Part shown: positions 46,807 to 58,300 of the stretch, one piece after another
Layout of the letters: each line of letters opens with the position of its first letter
Position numbering within the stretch: position 1 is the first letter of the stretch
Assembly: GCA_025200525.1 (NCBI GenBank)
Contig: CM045767.1
Location: 117,736,021-117,800,020 of the forward strand
Direction of reading: 5' to 3'
DNA length: 64,000 nucleotides
Source: Camellia lanceoleosa
Lineage: Eukaryota > Streptophyta > Magnoliopsida > Ericales > Theaceae
Program-made: the position numbers and the translations under genes
Notes under the pieces: model-generated
Seen by the model: the letters and a program-made list of their open reading frames with translations, nothing else
Databases searched by the model: none
Told to the model about the DNA's origin: nothing

Positions 46807-49800
46807 ATGACTACTGCAACTGAAATTGTAATTGGAAGTGGTACTCCAATTGTAACACCAACTCCGGTCTCTATCCAAAACCATGTTCAAGTTCCAATAA
46901 ATCATGGAGAAAAATCGAAAAAATTTAGCAATACAGAGCTTAAGAGATGGTAGCAAAAAGTGTTGTTCTATCTTAAAATTCTAAATTTGGCCCGGTTTCT
47001 CCGTGAAGAGGCTCCAGTACTTAGAGAGGATGAAAGTGATTGGCAAGTTGTTGCCGTTGTAGATGCTTAGAAGCATTTTGATTTCCTGTGCAAGAACTAC
47101 ATCCTCGATGGCCTTGACAACATGTTGTATAATGTTTACAGCCCTCTGAAAACAGCAAAAGAATTATGGGATTCTTTGGAGAAAAAATACAAGACAGAGG
47201 ATGTCGGCATAAAGAAATTTGTTGTCGGTAAATTTCTGGACTTCGTTATGGTAGACTCCCAAATGATAATTTCTCAAGTTCAAAATTTTCAATTAATTTT
47301 GCATGATATTCATTCTGAAGGTATGTCTCTTAGCGAGTCTTTCCAAGTCGCTGTTTTAGTGGAAAAGTTACCACCGGTTTGGAAAGATTTCAAAAATTAT
47401 TTAAAACATAAACGCAAAGAGATGACCATGGATGAATTGATAATAAGATTGAGAATTGAAGAAGATAACCGGAAGACTGAAAAGAGGAATGGTAAAAATC
47501 CCATTGAGTCCAAGGCTGATGTGGTTGAACAAGTGCACAAACCATATAACAAAAAGATGAAGTTTACTAGAGATGGTCCTAAACAAAGCGACAACAATGG
47601 CAATAAGAAATTCAAAGGAAAATGCTATCATTGTGGCAAGACCGAACATCGAGCTTCTGACTGCCGCCCTAAGATGGATCGCAAAAGTACAAAGAAGAAA
47701 ACCACCAATCAAGCCAATGTGACAGAATTAGATTACATCTCTGACGGGATAAATGACATCAATCTCTCTGCTGTGGTGTCTGAGGCTAATTTGGTTGGAA
47801 ATCCTAAGGAATGGTGGGTTGACACTGGAGCAACTCGTTACATTTGTGCGGACAAGAAAATATTCACTACCTACAATGAGGCTGCAAATGGTGAACAACT
47901 TTTCATAGATAATTCTTCTACTTTTACTGTGGCTAAACAAGGAAAGGTGATCTTGAAGATGACATCAGGGAAAGAACTTACCCTCAACAACTTACAACAT
48001 GTACTAAACATCCGGAAGAATTTAGTTTCTGGCTCTTTGCTAAGTAAAAATGGTTTTAGGCTTGTATTTGAGTCTGATAAATTTGTATTATCAAAGAGTG
48101 GTATACATGAGTGATGGTCTTTTCAAGTTGAATGTAATGATGGTTGTACCAAAACTTGCTATTAATAAGAATAACACATCTTTTGCTTATATTTTTAGTC
48201 GAATTTATGGCATGGCAGATTAGGACATATAAATTTTGATGCTTTGCATAGATTAATTGGTTTGGATTACATACCAAAGTTTGAAATCGATCCTAATCAC
48301 AAATGTGATATTTGTGTAGAAGCGAGACTAACTAAGGCTCCATTTAAAACAGTTGAAAGAAAAACCAAACCTCTAGAATTAATTTATACAGATGTATGTG
48401 ATCTTAGATTTGTTCAAACTAGAGGAGGCAAAAAGTATTTCATAACATTTATCGATGAATACAGAAGATATTGTTATGTATACTTACTTAGAAGCAAAGA
48501 TGAAGTCTTAGAAATGTTTAAACTCTTCAAAGCTGAAGTTGAAAATCAACTTGGAAAAACCATTAAAATGGTTAGAAGTGATAGAGGTGGTGAATATGTT
48601 GTACCATTAAATGAATTTTTTGCACAACATGGCATTATTCACCAAACTACAGCACTCTATTCTCCACAGCAAAATCGAATTGTTGAAAGAAAGAATAAAA
48701 CCCTTAAAGAAATGATGAATGCCATGTTACTAAGTTCAGGCTTACCGCAGAACTTGTGGGGGGAAGCAATATTGTCTGCTAATTATGTTTTTAACAAAAT
48801 ACCCCACAAGAAAACCAACAGCACTCCTTATGAATTGTGGAAAGGTTGACCACCTTCCTACAAATTCTTAAAAGTGTGGGGAAGTTTGGCGAAGGTAGAA
48901 GTTCTTGTTCCTAAAAAGACTAAGATAGGACCAAAAACAGTTGATTGTGTGTTTATTGGTTATGCTCAAAATAGTAGTACATATCGGTTTCTGACTTATA
49001 AATTAGAAATACCTGATATAAATGTGAACATTATTATAGAGTCAAGGAATGTTGTGTTTTTTGAACATGTCTTTCCTTACAAGAAATTACTGGAATTAAG
49101 TTCACAGAAAAGAACTTATGATTGTACACAAAGTCAAGAGACTAATGACAATCGAACACAAAAAACTAGTAATGGTCTTGACCAACAAGATTTAACTGAT
49201 GATGAACCAAGATGAAGTAAGAGAGCAAGAACATCAAAATTCTTTGGTCTAGATTTTCTGACATATTTGTTAGAAAATAAACTTCAAAGCTTTAAGGAAA
49301 CAATGACAGGTCCTGAAGCACCTTTATGGAAAGAGGCTATTAATAATGAAATTGAATCCATTATGCAAAATCATACTTGGGTATTGGTGGATCTTCCAAC
49401 TGGTTCTAAACCTCTTGAATATAAGTAGATATTCAAGAGAAAAATGAAAGCAAATGGTTCAATAGACAAGTATAAAGCAAGACTTGTAGTAAAAGGTTAC
49501 AAACAAAAGAAAGGTCTGGACTATTTCGACACATATTCTTCTGTGACAAGAATAACATCCATCCGCATGGTTATTGCTATAGCAGCGTTGCATAATTTAG
49601 AGATACATCAAATGGATGTTAGGACAGCTTTCTTAAACGGTGATCTAAATGAAGAGATCTATATGGAGCAACCCGAAAGGGTTGTAATGCCAGGGCAAGA
49701 AAAGAAAGTTTGTCGGCTTGTAAAATCTCTTTATGGATTAAAACAAGCACCTAAGCAATGGCATGAAAAATTTGATCACGCTATGCTTACTAATGGGTTT

Positions 49801-50495
49801 AAGATAAACGAATGTGACAAGTGCATCTATGTTAAAAACACTAACCAAGGATGTGTCATAGTTTGTCTTTATGTGAATGACATGCTTATCATTGGAAGCA
49901 GTCAAACGTGATCAAATCAACTAAGTAAATGCTAAACAAAAGATTTGATATGAAAGATATGGGGGTTGCAGATGTAATATTAGGAATGAAAATTACTAAA
50001 ACATCTAACGGATATGCATTATCTCAATCACATTATATTGAGAAAATTCTTGGTAAATTTATCAAGGATGATATGAATGTAGCTAAAACACCTGCAGACA
50101 TCAGTCTTTATTTATCGAAAAATAAAAGTGATGCGGTGTCTTAGTTAAAATACTCCCAAATCATTGGAAGCCTAATATACCTAATGAATTGTACTCATCC
50201 TGACATAGCTTATGCAGTCAGTAAATTAAGTAGGTACACTAGTAACCCTGGAGAATACCATTGAAAAGCAATCATTCGGGTTCTTAGATATCTAAGATTT
50301 ACCCATGATCATGGTTTGAACTTTACTCGATATCCAGCAGTACTCGAAGGTTATTGTGATGCCAATTGGATATTGGATACTAAATATTCAAAATCCACTA
50401 GTGGATATGTCTTTATTTTGGGAGGCGTTGTTGTTTCTTGGAAATCCACGAAACAAACATGCATTGAACGATCCACAATGGAATCTTAGTTCATC
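46807..50495 (+). pseudogene. Decayed copia gag-pol, 3' truncated
   Basis: Gag from 46807 (MTTATEIVIGSGTP; VPINHGEKSKKFSNTELKRW then a TAG). A long open piece 47122-48114 carries the rest of gag, an intact knuckle [14 protein letters not shown] and protease [12 protein letters not shown]. Integrase is at 48244-49215 ([22 protein letters not shown]), RT at 49444-50144 ([23 protein letters not shown], where the second catalytic Asp of YVDD has become Asn) and RNase H to about 50495. At least eight in-frame stops are visible (for example 46951, 47071, 49213, 49426, 50142 and 50263), nearly all explained by single C-to-T or G-to-A changes compared with the young copy. The copy ends abruptly at about 50495 within RNase H. 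Confidence 0.93.
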
Positions 50496-50616
50496 TCAAT
50501 TTTTACATCTCAATAAAATCTTTTTCAATAAAATCTAAGATTTTACATCTTAGATGTAAAATCTTTTTTTTACATCTCAATATCCAATTTTAAATTTTAA
50601 AAATCTTTAAAGTTTA
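50496..50616. repeat. AT-rich junction with short inverted repeats
   Basis: AAGATTTTACATCTTAGATGTAAAATCTT is a near-perfect palindrome in this interval (50536-50565), followed by further TTTACATCTCAATA copies. It lies between the truncated copia and the next LTR. Confidence 0.6.
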
Positions 50617-51310
50617 TGTAAACAAATCTGTACGAGCACAAAATAATCTTCTTGTATAATCCTGTTAATCAAGTTTGCACTCTTCCAAACGTCATCACTT
50701 TGCTCCCTGAAAACACAAACGTGAGCTAGCCGGCGGGCGTGTGCCGAATACCTCTCCGATGCCTAAGTCAGCAAAATAAACAAAAGCTCTATGTATTCGA
50801 GAATCAAAGTTGTGATACCTGTAAATAGGTCCTGTCATGAGCTTTTGTAGGTTTTGCCTGGCATAATCCTAGTAGGACTCTTTATTTCTCCATGTAGAGT
50901 CCTCCTAGGAATCATATTTCTGAAAGATAATGTCTATCCTTTAACACCCTCTTCACTGCTCTAACCAAGTGAAATGGTTTTACTACGGTTGTATGATTAC
51001 ACAACCGAGCTAACACCGCCATATTTAGGCAGCAACTTCAACCGTGCTTCACCTAGCTCGGTCCCATCTTGCTCTTACAATTCAGCTCATCGCATCCACA
51101 TATGACGCCTTTGCTCGGTCATCGTTCAACTATACCTCGAACCGGAGTATATGAACTGAGCTATTTATAACCATCTCTTTAACCGGAGTAATTGTCACCA
51201 CACTTAAACCGAGCTAACAAAGCTAGGTCCAATCTGCGAAGCCCTTTTTACTACGGCCCACGACTCGGTCTACTGTAATGACTGGGCCTAGCTCGACCCT
51301 AAATGCACAT
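50617..51310 (-). mobile_element. Probable left (3') LTR of a Tat-lineage gypsy element
   Basis: On the minus strand the sequence has CTGACTTAGGCATCGGAGAG (complement of 50749-50768) and further words common near the 3' end of plant Tat/Retand-type LTRs, then ends GATTTGTTTACA at 50617. The inner boundary is uncertain; a pyrimidine run at 51317-51340 could be the polypurine tract. The second LTR of this element is not in the window. Confidence 0.45.
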
Positions 51311-52323
51311 AAAAACCCCCTCTCAATTGCCCCTTAATCCCATCTGCATCGCATGATTTGGGATTATTTTTCTCCAACCGAGCTAGATACTTTCAAGCCA
51401 ACCAAACTCGCTCTCCACCGAGCTACCTATGAGGCCGGTCCATAAACATCTTTTCAAGTGTTCTGTACGTCTGAATCGTTTTCTCTTCCCTTGGACACGT
51501 AGTAGGACCCCATTGGCCAAGTATAACTGTCACAGCCATCTTCGTACTCCGCAAATTTTGAACAGTCCTGCCCAAATTCACGCTTCATAGAAAAAAACCT
51601 CCTTTTTGAATAAAAAATACCACTGTTCATCTTTGTTTCTTGCCTTCTGAGTCTCCATCCTAGCACCTGAAAAGCTCTATGCTTTCGTCGGCAGCCCCAC
51701 AGTCCTGACCTTCGTCCCCTCATTTTGAAGCTGTAAGTGACTCAAATTCTTTCTCTTTCTTTGTTTTTACTTTTGTGAATATGTATAGTATAGAAATGCA
51801 AACATACATTTTTCGAAATATACTACTATAGTTTTCACATAGATAGGTAAGAATTACTCAAGCCCCAAAACCCACATAATAATACCCCAACTATACTCTT
51901 CACTGGGTTTACAACTAATCTGAAATGTGATACTTTCGATCGAAAATAACACCTTGACCGAACTAGGAACCAATTTGTGATAGGTGCAAACTCGACCGAA
52001 CTAGGAAACCTTACCCAATAACCGAGCTAAAAACTTATGTCTTGACCGGGCTAGGGCCTTTAATGCTCAATGACCGGGCTAAAAACTCGCACTATGACCG
52101 AGCTAAAGGTTGCAACCCACTTAGCCGATCTAGAGTTTTTATCATTTGTTTATCCTTCTTTTTTAGCCCGGTTCAGTTGTCTGGGCATAACACTTTTCAT
52201 CTTCACTTTGCAGACTTTGAATAGGTTTGGCCAGGCACACCTTTGCACGCTCAACTGAGATACTCAACGTCATCTCAACACCGAGCTAAGATTTCGAGCT
52301 AATTTATACATAATTTAAGTGAA
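51311..52323. other. Non-coding interval upstream of the antisense ORF, rich in CCGAGCTA words
   Basis: Probably 3' non-coding part of the Tat element and promoter/5' UTR of the plus-strand extra ORF. The word (A/G)ACCG(A/G)(A/G)CTA recurs many times (51207, 51377, 51417, 51957, 51990, 52020, 52045, 52071, 52097 and 52281). Confidence 0.5.
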
Positions 52324-54388
52324 ATGGGTAAATACCGGTTTTTAGTAAATTCCCCTGGGGCCATCGCCGAATTCCGTAAGAACTACAACATTTCTGATGA
52401 TGTCCACCTTTCTTTAGCTGAGCTAGACACGACGCCCTGGAGAAAATCGGGCTTCGTCCCTTTCACCGTGATATCCATAGTTGAAGCTAGACTTCGATTT
52501 CCTGTTCAGCCACTCCTTTGTGAATTCCTTAGGCAAACTAGACTATGCCCAACCCAGCTTAGCACCAATTCTTACAGAATAATAAATGGCATCACCGAGC
52601 TAAATCGTCGGCTTGGCCTCAATCTCGGTTTAGCCGATCTTTTTCACCAATACTCACTTGGCCAGAATGAAGACGGCTGGGTATACTATTTAAGAATAAG
52701 GAGACGTCGCAAGAAAGTAATTAAAAACACACTGGACAAAAACGTGAATAACGACGACTTTTACTAGGTTCCTGGCGATTTTGAAGACCAAGAAGCCCAG
52801 ATACCAGGCTACGGTATTAATTGGAATAAAAGCACAATCGGTTTGAACACCTCAGCTCAATTTGTCCATTTTTTGCCCTTGCTATTTTTTAAGTTCTTCA
52901 CCGCGCTTACTGTTGGCATTTTTCCTTATGCAGACTTGAACCAGCTTGAGTCACAATATCAGTACCCTAACTTGGACGCTCCCCGCGCCGCGCTTCGATA
53001 CCGCGATCGAGGTTGGGCCGAGCTACTAAACTTCAAGTCGACCTACAGATATAGCGGAAGGAGGAAGACCAGGGTAACCGACTCTGTCCTTGAGCCATCC
53101 CCTGAACCAGATCCCGCACTTCCTCAAATTAGGCTAATCCCGCTAACAGAGGAACAAGAAATGGCCAAGAAAAGAGCCGTCAGAGCACTCATCACCAAAA
53201 CAACAACTCCAGCTACTGGGGACCAAGCCGAGATCCCACAAGCTGGACAAACACATGAGGCCGTGGTAACCCTTCCAACAGCCCGGGCCTCGTCATCTCG
53301 GCCCAATAAGCGTCGCACCTCTACGACCGAGCCACATCTTGTTGATGAAGATGACACCGTACTCCTTCAATCCACACAACCGAGCCCAGAACCCATGCGT
53401 TCTGACCGGGCTAGCCCTTCAGAGTGGGCACCAAGAGTGACTTACAAGAACCGAGCCATAACAAATACAGATTCAGTGGTTGCAGAAAAAGACCACTCAC
53501 TTGCCTTCAACCTCGCCAAGAGCGTGTGCTTGCCAGCCGACATAGAGCATCATGATCATCTGACCGAGCTGAAGGCCATCCGCTCGGCTACAAATAAGTT
53601 CTTCCTCTGCTTGTCTTTCCAGTTCATACATCTGTTTGCACGGTTTTAACCACAATCGCTATCTCTCCTTTTGCAAGCCATGTAGAAGAATCACGTTGCT
53701 CACAAGTGCATGTTGTAGCTGTGTAAGACCACACGGTTGGCCATGGCAGAAATTAAAGCTAAGACGGCCGAACTAGAGGAATCCAAACAAAAAACGACCG
53801 AGCTACAGACTGAAATAGCGCGACTCACCGAGCTGGTTAACTCAGCTGAAGCAGATAAGTAGAAGGCTTTAGCCGAGCGGATAGACAATATTTGCACGAG
53901 CTGGCCAAGCTTGAGAAAAAGAATGGTGCAGAGATCACTGAGCTACAGAAGAAGATGAAAAATGCAGAAGACCATGGCTACAAAGAAAGAGAAGCCACCT
54001 ACATTCTGTAGTGCGAACCTTCAAAGGATATATTTTTTAAATGCGGATGGAAGGTGGCTGTAATAAAGCTCGGTTTTGGCTAAGAAACCGAGGTCTTCCA
54101 AAACCCTCCTCCCCACTTCATTCCGAGTTACATGGCGGACTACGCCAATGCTATCTAAGAAAAATTGCTCCAAGTAAGAGAGGAAGATGAGGCATCCCAG
54201 AACCAAAAAACGTCCCAGCTGCTACTAGTGACCCCGGTCTCCAAACTGCTCAGTCAGCTCGGGTGGATCCACCGGTGCCCGTTACGGTTGAAGATGTGGC
54301 AGTGACCCACCTACCTGCCAACACCGGGTTACCGAGTGGTGAAGCTCGGGTTGACTTGGATGCCGATTTGGACGATCTATTTGCTTGA
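52324..54388 (+). pseudogene. Extra ORF of the Tat element: putative gypsy-type transposon protein, antisense to gag-pol
   Basis: Frame 52324-52840 encodes a PF04195-like domain (putative gypsy-type transposon): FPVQPLLCEFLRQTRLCPTQ and NSYRIINGITELNRRLGLNL, with one in-frame TAG at 52765. A 93-bp GT-AG intron (52841-52933, pyrimidine-rich before TATGCAG) restores the frame, and exon 2 from 52934 (DLNQLESQYQYPNLDAPRAA) runs to about 53597 through a Pro/Ser/Thr-rich low-complexity region. A second intron probably follows, then a Lys/Glu-rich coiled coil (ELEESKQKTTELQTEIARLT) with TAG stops at 53683, 53716 and 53860. The frame ends DLDADLDDLFA at 54388. Its strand is opposite to gag and pol. 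Family knowledge: Tat elements often carry such extra ORFs between pol and the 3' LTR; function unknown. Confidence 0.75.
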
Positions 54389-54610
54389 TCATATATTTCC
54401 TTCTTTTAACTTTTTGAAAGAATTTGTAACTGGGCTAAAGCCCCTCCTCATGTAATGCAGTTCTGATTTTGAATGAAATCTGCTATTTTCCGTTCTTTTT
54501 GCCCGGTTCACATCCTGCTTGTGTTTGTCTCAACTTTAATTGGCATGTCTGGAACTTTTTTGGCCGAGATAACCATCCCGGTTTATTAGTTTTTTAATCT
54601 GTGTCTTTAA
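54389..54610 (+). terminator. Probable 3' end of the antisense extra ORF
   Basis: After the stop, TTTGTAACTGGGCTAAAGCC, CATGTAATGCAGTTCTG and TTTTGAATGAAATCTGC look like an ordinary plant 3' UTR with a near-upstream AATGAA element at 54470. The assignment is inferred. Confidence 0.4.
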
Positions 54611-54611
54611 C

Positions 54612-55235
54612 CTTTTCCAGCCTAGATCCTTATCTCAATTGGAGAGACATAAATATTGGCTATTCCTACCAACCTCTGCAGCCTAAATCCTTATCTCGAC
54701 TAAAGAGAATAAATGTTGATTATTCCTGCCAACCTCTTCAGCCCAGATCCTGATCTCGGCTGAAGAGAGATAAATGTTGGTTTTTCCTGCCAACCTCTTC
54801 AGCCTAGATCCTTATCTCGGCTGAAGAGAATAAATGTTGGTTATTCCTGCCAACCTCTTTAGCCTAGATCCTTATCTCGGCTGAAGAAAATAAATATTAG
54901 TTATTCCTGCCAACCTCTTCAGCCCAGATCCTGATCTCGGCTGAAGAAAGATAAATGTTGGTTATTCCTGCCAACCACTTCAGCCCAGATCCTGATCTCG
55001 GCTGAAGAGAGCTCAATGTTGGTTATTCCTGCTAACCTCTTCAGCCCAGATCCTGACCTCAGCTGAAAAGAGATAAATGTTGGTTATTCCTGCCAACCTC
55101 TTCTGCCCAGATCCTGATCTTGGCTGAAGAGAGCTCAATATTGGTTTTTTCGGCCAACATTCTTTAGCCTAGATCCTTATCTCGGCTGAAGAGAGCTAAC
55201 TTGTTTGGTTATTCCTGCCAAACTTTCTAATTGCC
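54612..55235. repeat. About ten tandem ~60-bp repeats between extra ORF and pol
   Basis: The unit reads roughly CCTGCCAACCTCTTCAGCCC, AGATCCTGATCTCGGCTGAA and GAGAGATAAATGTTGGTTAT, with spacing of 59-62 bp. TTCAGC...GCTGAA within each unit is inverted, so every repeat can form a hairpin. Such arrays are common in the pol-to-LTR interval of Tat elements. Confidence 0.9.
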
Positions 55236-55349
55236 CCTTACTGGTAATGACTGAGAACAACTTTTATAGTAGAAAAACTTATGCTGGAAAAGTAAACTAC
55301 TTGCTTTATTTGAAAAAATGGAAAAAATTACAAATATTCTAAGAGAAAG

Positions 55350-58300
55350 CTAAAAATAAAATAACTTGAGATTGGCAGTGTTCCATCCCCTGAGAATGGC
55401 TTTGTTATCTCCATCTTCCAAGTGATATGCCCCTTTTCCCGCTAAACCAACCACTTTGTATGGTTCTTCCCAGTTAGGTCCCAACTTGCCATCTCCGGGT
55501 ACCAAAGTGTTGCCCATTACTTTGCGTAGTACCCAATCCCCGATCTTAAATGGCCTCGGATGCACCGTTTTGTTATATTTTCTAGATAACTCCTGCTGGT
55601 ATGAAGCAATGTGAACTAGAGCTCTTTCCCTTCTCTCTTCTGCAAGGTTGAGTTCCAAGGCTATGGCCTCTCCGTTTAAGTCTGGGTCAAAATTTTCACT
55701 TCTAATAGTAGGGAGGCCTATTTCTAGTGGGATTACTGCCTCCATGCCATAAGCCAAGGAAAAAGGCGTTTCTTCAGTTGATCGCCAAGGTGTGGTACGG
55801 TAAGCCCACAAAACATGAGGAAGCTCCTCAGTCCATTTGCCTTTTGCTCTCTCCAACCTTTTCTTTAAACCATCTAGGACGACTTTGTTTGAAGCTTCTG
55901 CTTGGCCATTCGCTTGAGGGCATACAGGTGTAGAGTTGTAGAATTCTATCTTGTATTCTTCGCAGAAGCCCTTGAAGATCATGCTATCGAACTGAGTGCC
56001 ATTGTCGAATATTAAAGCCTTTGGCATGTCATATCGGGTTATGATATTCTGCTAGACGAACTTCTTAACATTTTTCTCCTTTATTGATGTGAGTGCTTCA
56101 ACTTCCACCCATTTTGTGAAATAATCTGTTGCTGCGAGAAAGAACTTTCTGTTACCAGGTGCTGTTGAAAGTGGTCCCACTATGTCCAGGCCTCACATTG
56201 CGAAGGGTCATGGGCTAGTCAATGGTAGAAGCTCTCTGGCTAGTTGGTGTATCTGGTGTGCAAACTTCTGACATTTCTCGCACTTCTTGACATACTTCTC
56301 TGAATCTGCCTACATGTATAGCTACCAATATCCTTGTGAGATTGCCTTGTAAGCCAATGATCTTCCCCCTTGGTGGCTTCCATATACGCCTTCATATATT
56401 TTGAACAAGAATGCTTCGACCTTGCTAGGATAGACACATTTCAAGTAAGGTCATGTGAAGGATTTTTTGTATAACGCCAATGATAGAGAAAGCTAAAATC
56501 GCTGTGACTTTGCTCTTATCTTGTTAGCCTCTTTCTTCTCTTCGGATAAGATGTCGTCTTTTAAGAATACTATAATGGGATCCATCCATAAAGGGTCTAG
56601 TTCGGCACAACATACCTCAGCTACTTTGGGTTCTTCAATGCTTGGTCTGGATAGGAAGTTGATCAGTAATGGATGTGGGATAGATGTATCTGCCATTAAG
56701 GCAAAACCTGCTAGTTCAACTGCTATACTATTTTCTTCTCAGCCGATCTGCTTTATCCGCACTACTTCGAACTTCATGATCTCCTTTCTGACTAACTCCT
56801 GGTACTAAGCCATCCTCTCATCTTTTGCCTCATAGTCGCCTGATATCTAGTTTACTACCAGCTGGGAGTCATTGTAAACCATTAGTTCGGTGGCCTTCAT
56901 GAAAAGTGCTGATTTTAAGCCTGCTAAAAGTGCTTCATACTTCGTCTCATTGTTTAATGCTGGAAAGCCAAGGTTGACTGCTTGTTCTACTAGTAGGCCA
57001 TCTGGTGAGATGAGAACTATGCCAAGTCCTGTACCATGCCTATTGGATGCTCCATTCACGGAGAGCTTCCACATCTCTCTGACGATAGTATCCAGCAAGT
57101 AGAGGGGTCGGATGATGTCTTGGGGTCATGCGTGTTGGTGATGTTTTCTTCTAAGTCCATGCCTGCTGTTGGGGTTTGCTCTTCGCTATCTGACTGCCCC
57201 AAGTTTTTACTTGTTAATGAGTCGTTGCTAGGAATAGCATGGTCTGTCCCTTCCTTGCTGTCTTCAATCCTGTAAGGCTTGCAATGTGGTTGGGCATCCT
57301 GTATTAGGGGTTGTGCAGTTCCAGCGGCACTTTTCCCTTTTTCTTCGGTCGCATTGGTCAGGTCAACTGGGCAGATGTGATGGCTTCCTGGTGTGAACTC
57401 AGTCACAAAGTCCGCCAAAGCTTGGGCTTTTATTGCGGTTCTGGGTTGAGACTTGATATCAAACTGTCCCAGCTCTACTGCCCATTTCAAGATTCGTCTA
57501 GAAAAGTCCGCCCTCTCAAACAAGGCTTTTAAGGGAAAGGCTATTAGGACGACTAGGGTATAGGCATGGAAGTAATGCGACAACTTCCTTGAGACCATCA
57601 TCAAAGCTAAGGCTAGCTTTTCCAATGGTAGGTACCTGGTTTCTGCGCTCAGTAAGGTTTTGCTAACATAAAAGATGGGCAGGTGTTGGATTCCTTCCGC
57701 TTTGACCAACACTGCGCTAACTGCATGCTGTGAAACCGCCAGGTATAAAAAGAGCTCTTCTCCTGGCACTGGGGTTACTAATAATGGAGAAGAGGTCATG
57801 TAGTCTTTCAGGCTCTCTAAGGCGCGGTCGCATTCTTCATCCCACTCAAATTTGGCTTTCAAGGCTTGGAAGAATGGTTGACATCTGTCTGATGACCAAC
57901 TTATGAACCGGTTGAGTGCGGCTGCTAGGCCAGTGAGATGCTGCACTTTTTTAACTGTGTTGGGCTTTTCAAAATCCTGGATTGTTTTAATCTGAGAGGG
58001 GTCTGCTTCTATACCTCGGTTGGTCACCAGGAAACCTAAGAATATGCCTGATCCAACGCCGAATGCACACTTGGATGCGTTTAGACACAACTTGTTCTTC
58101 TTCAGAATCTGGAACATTTCACTGAGGTCCCTGAGATGTTCCTTCTCATCCTTGCTTTTGACCACTATGTCATCTATGTAAGCCTCCATTGTTCTGCCTA
58201 ACAATGGTTTAAACATTTTGGTGACCATCCATTGGAATGTTACCCCTGCATTCTTTAGGCCAAAGGGCATGACATTGTAACAATACAATTCTATAGGTGT

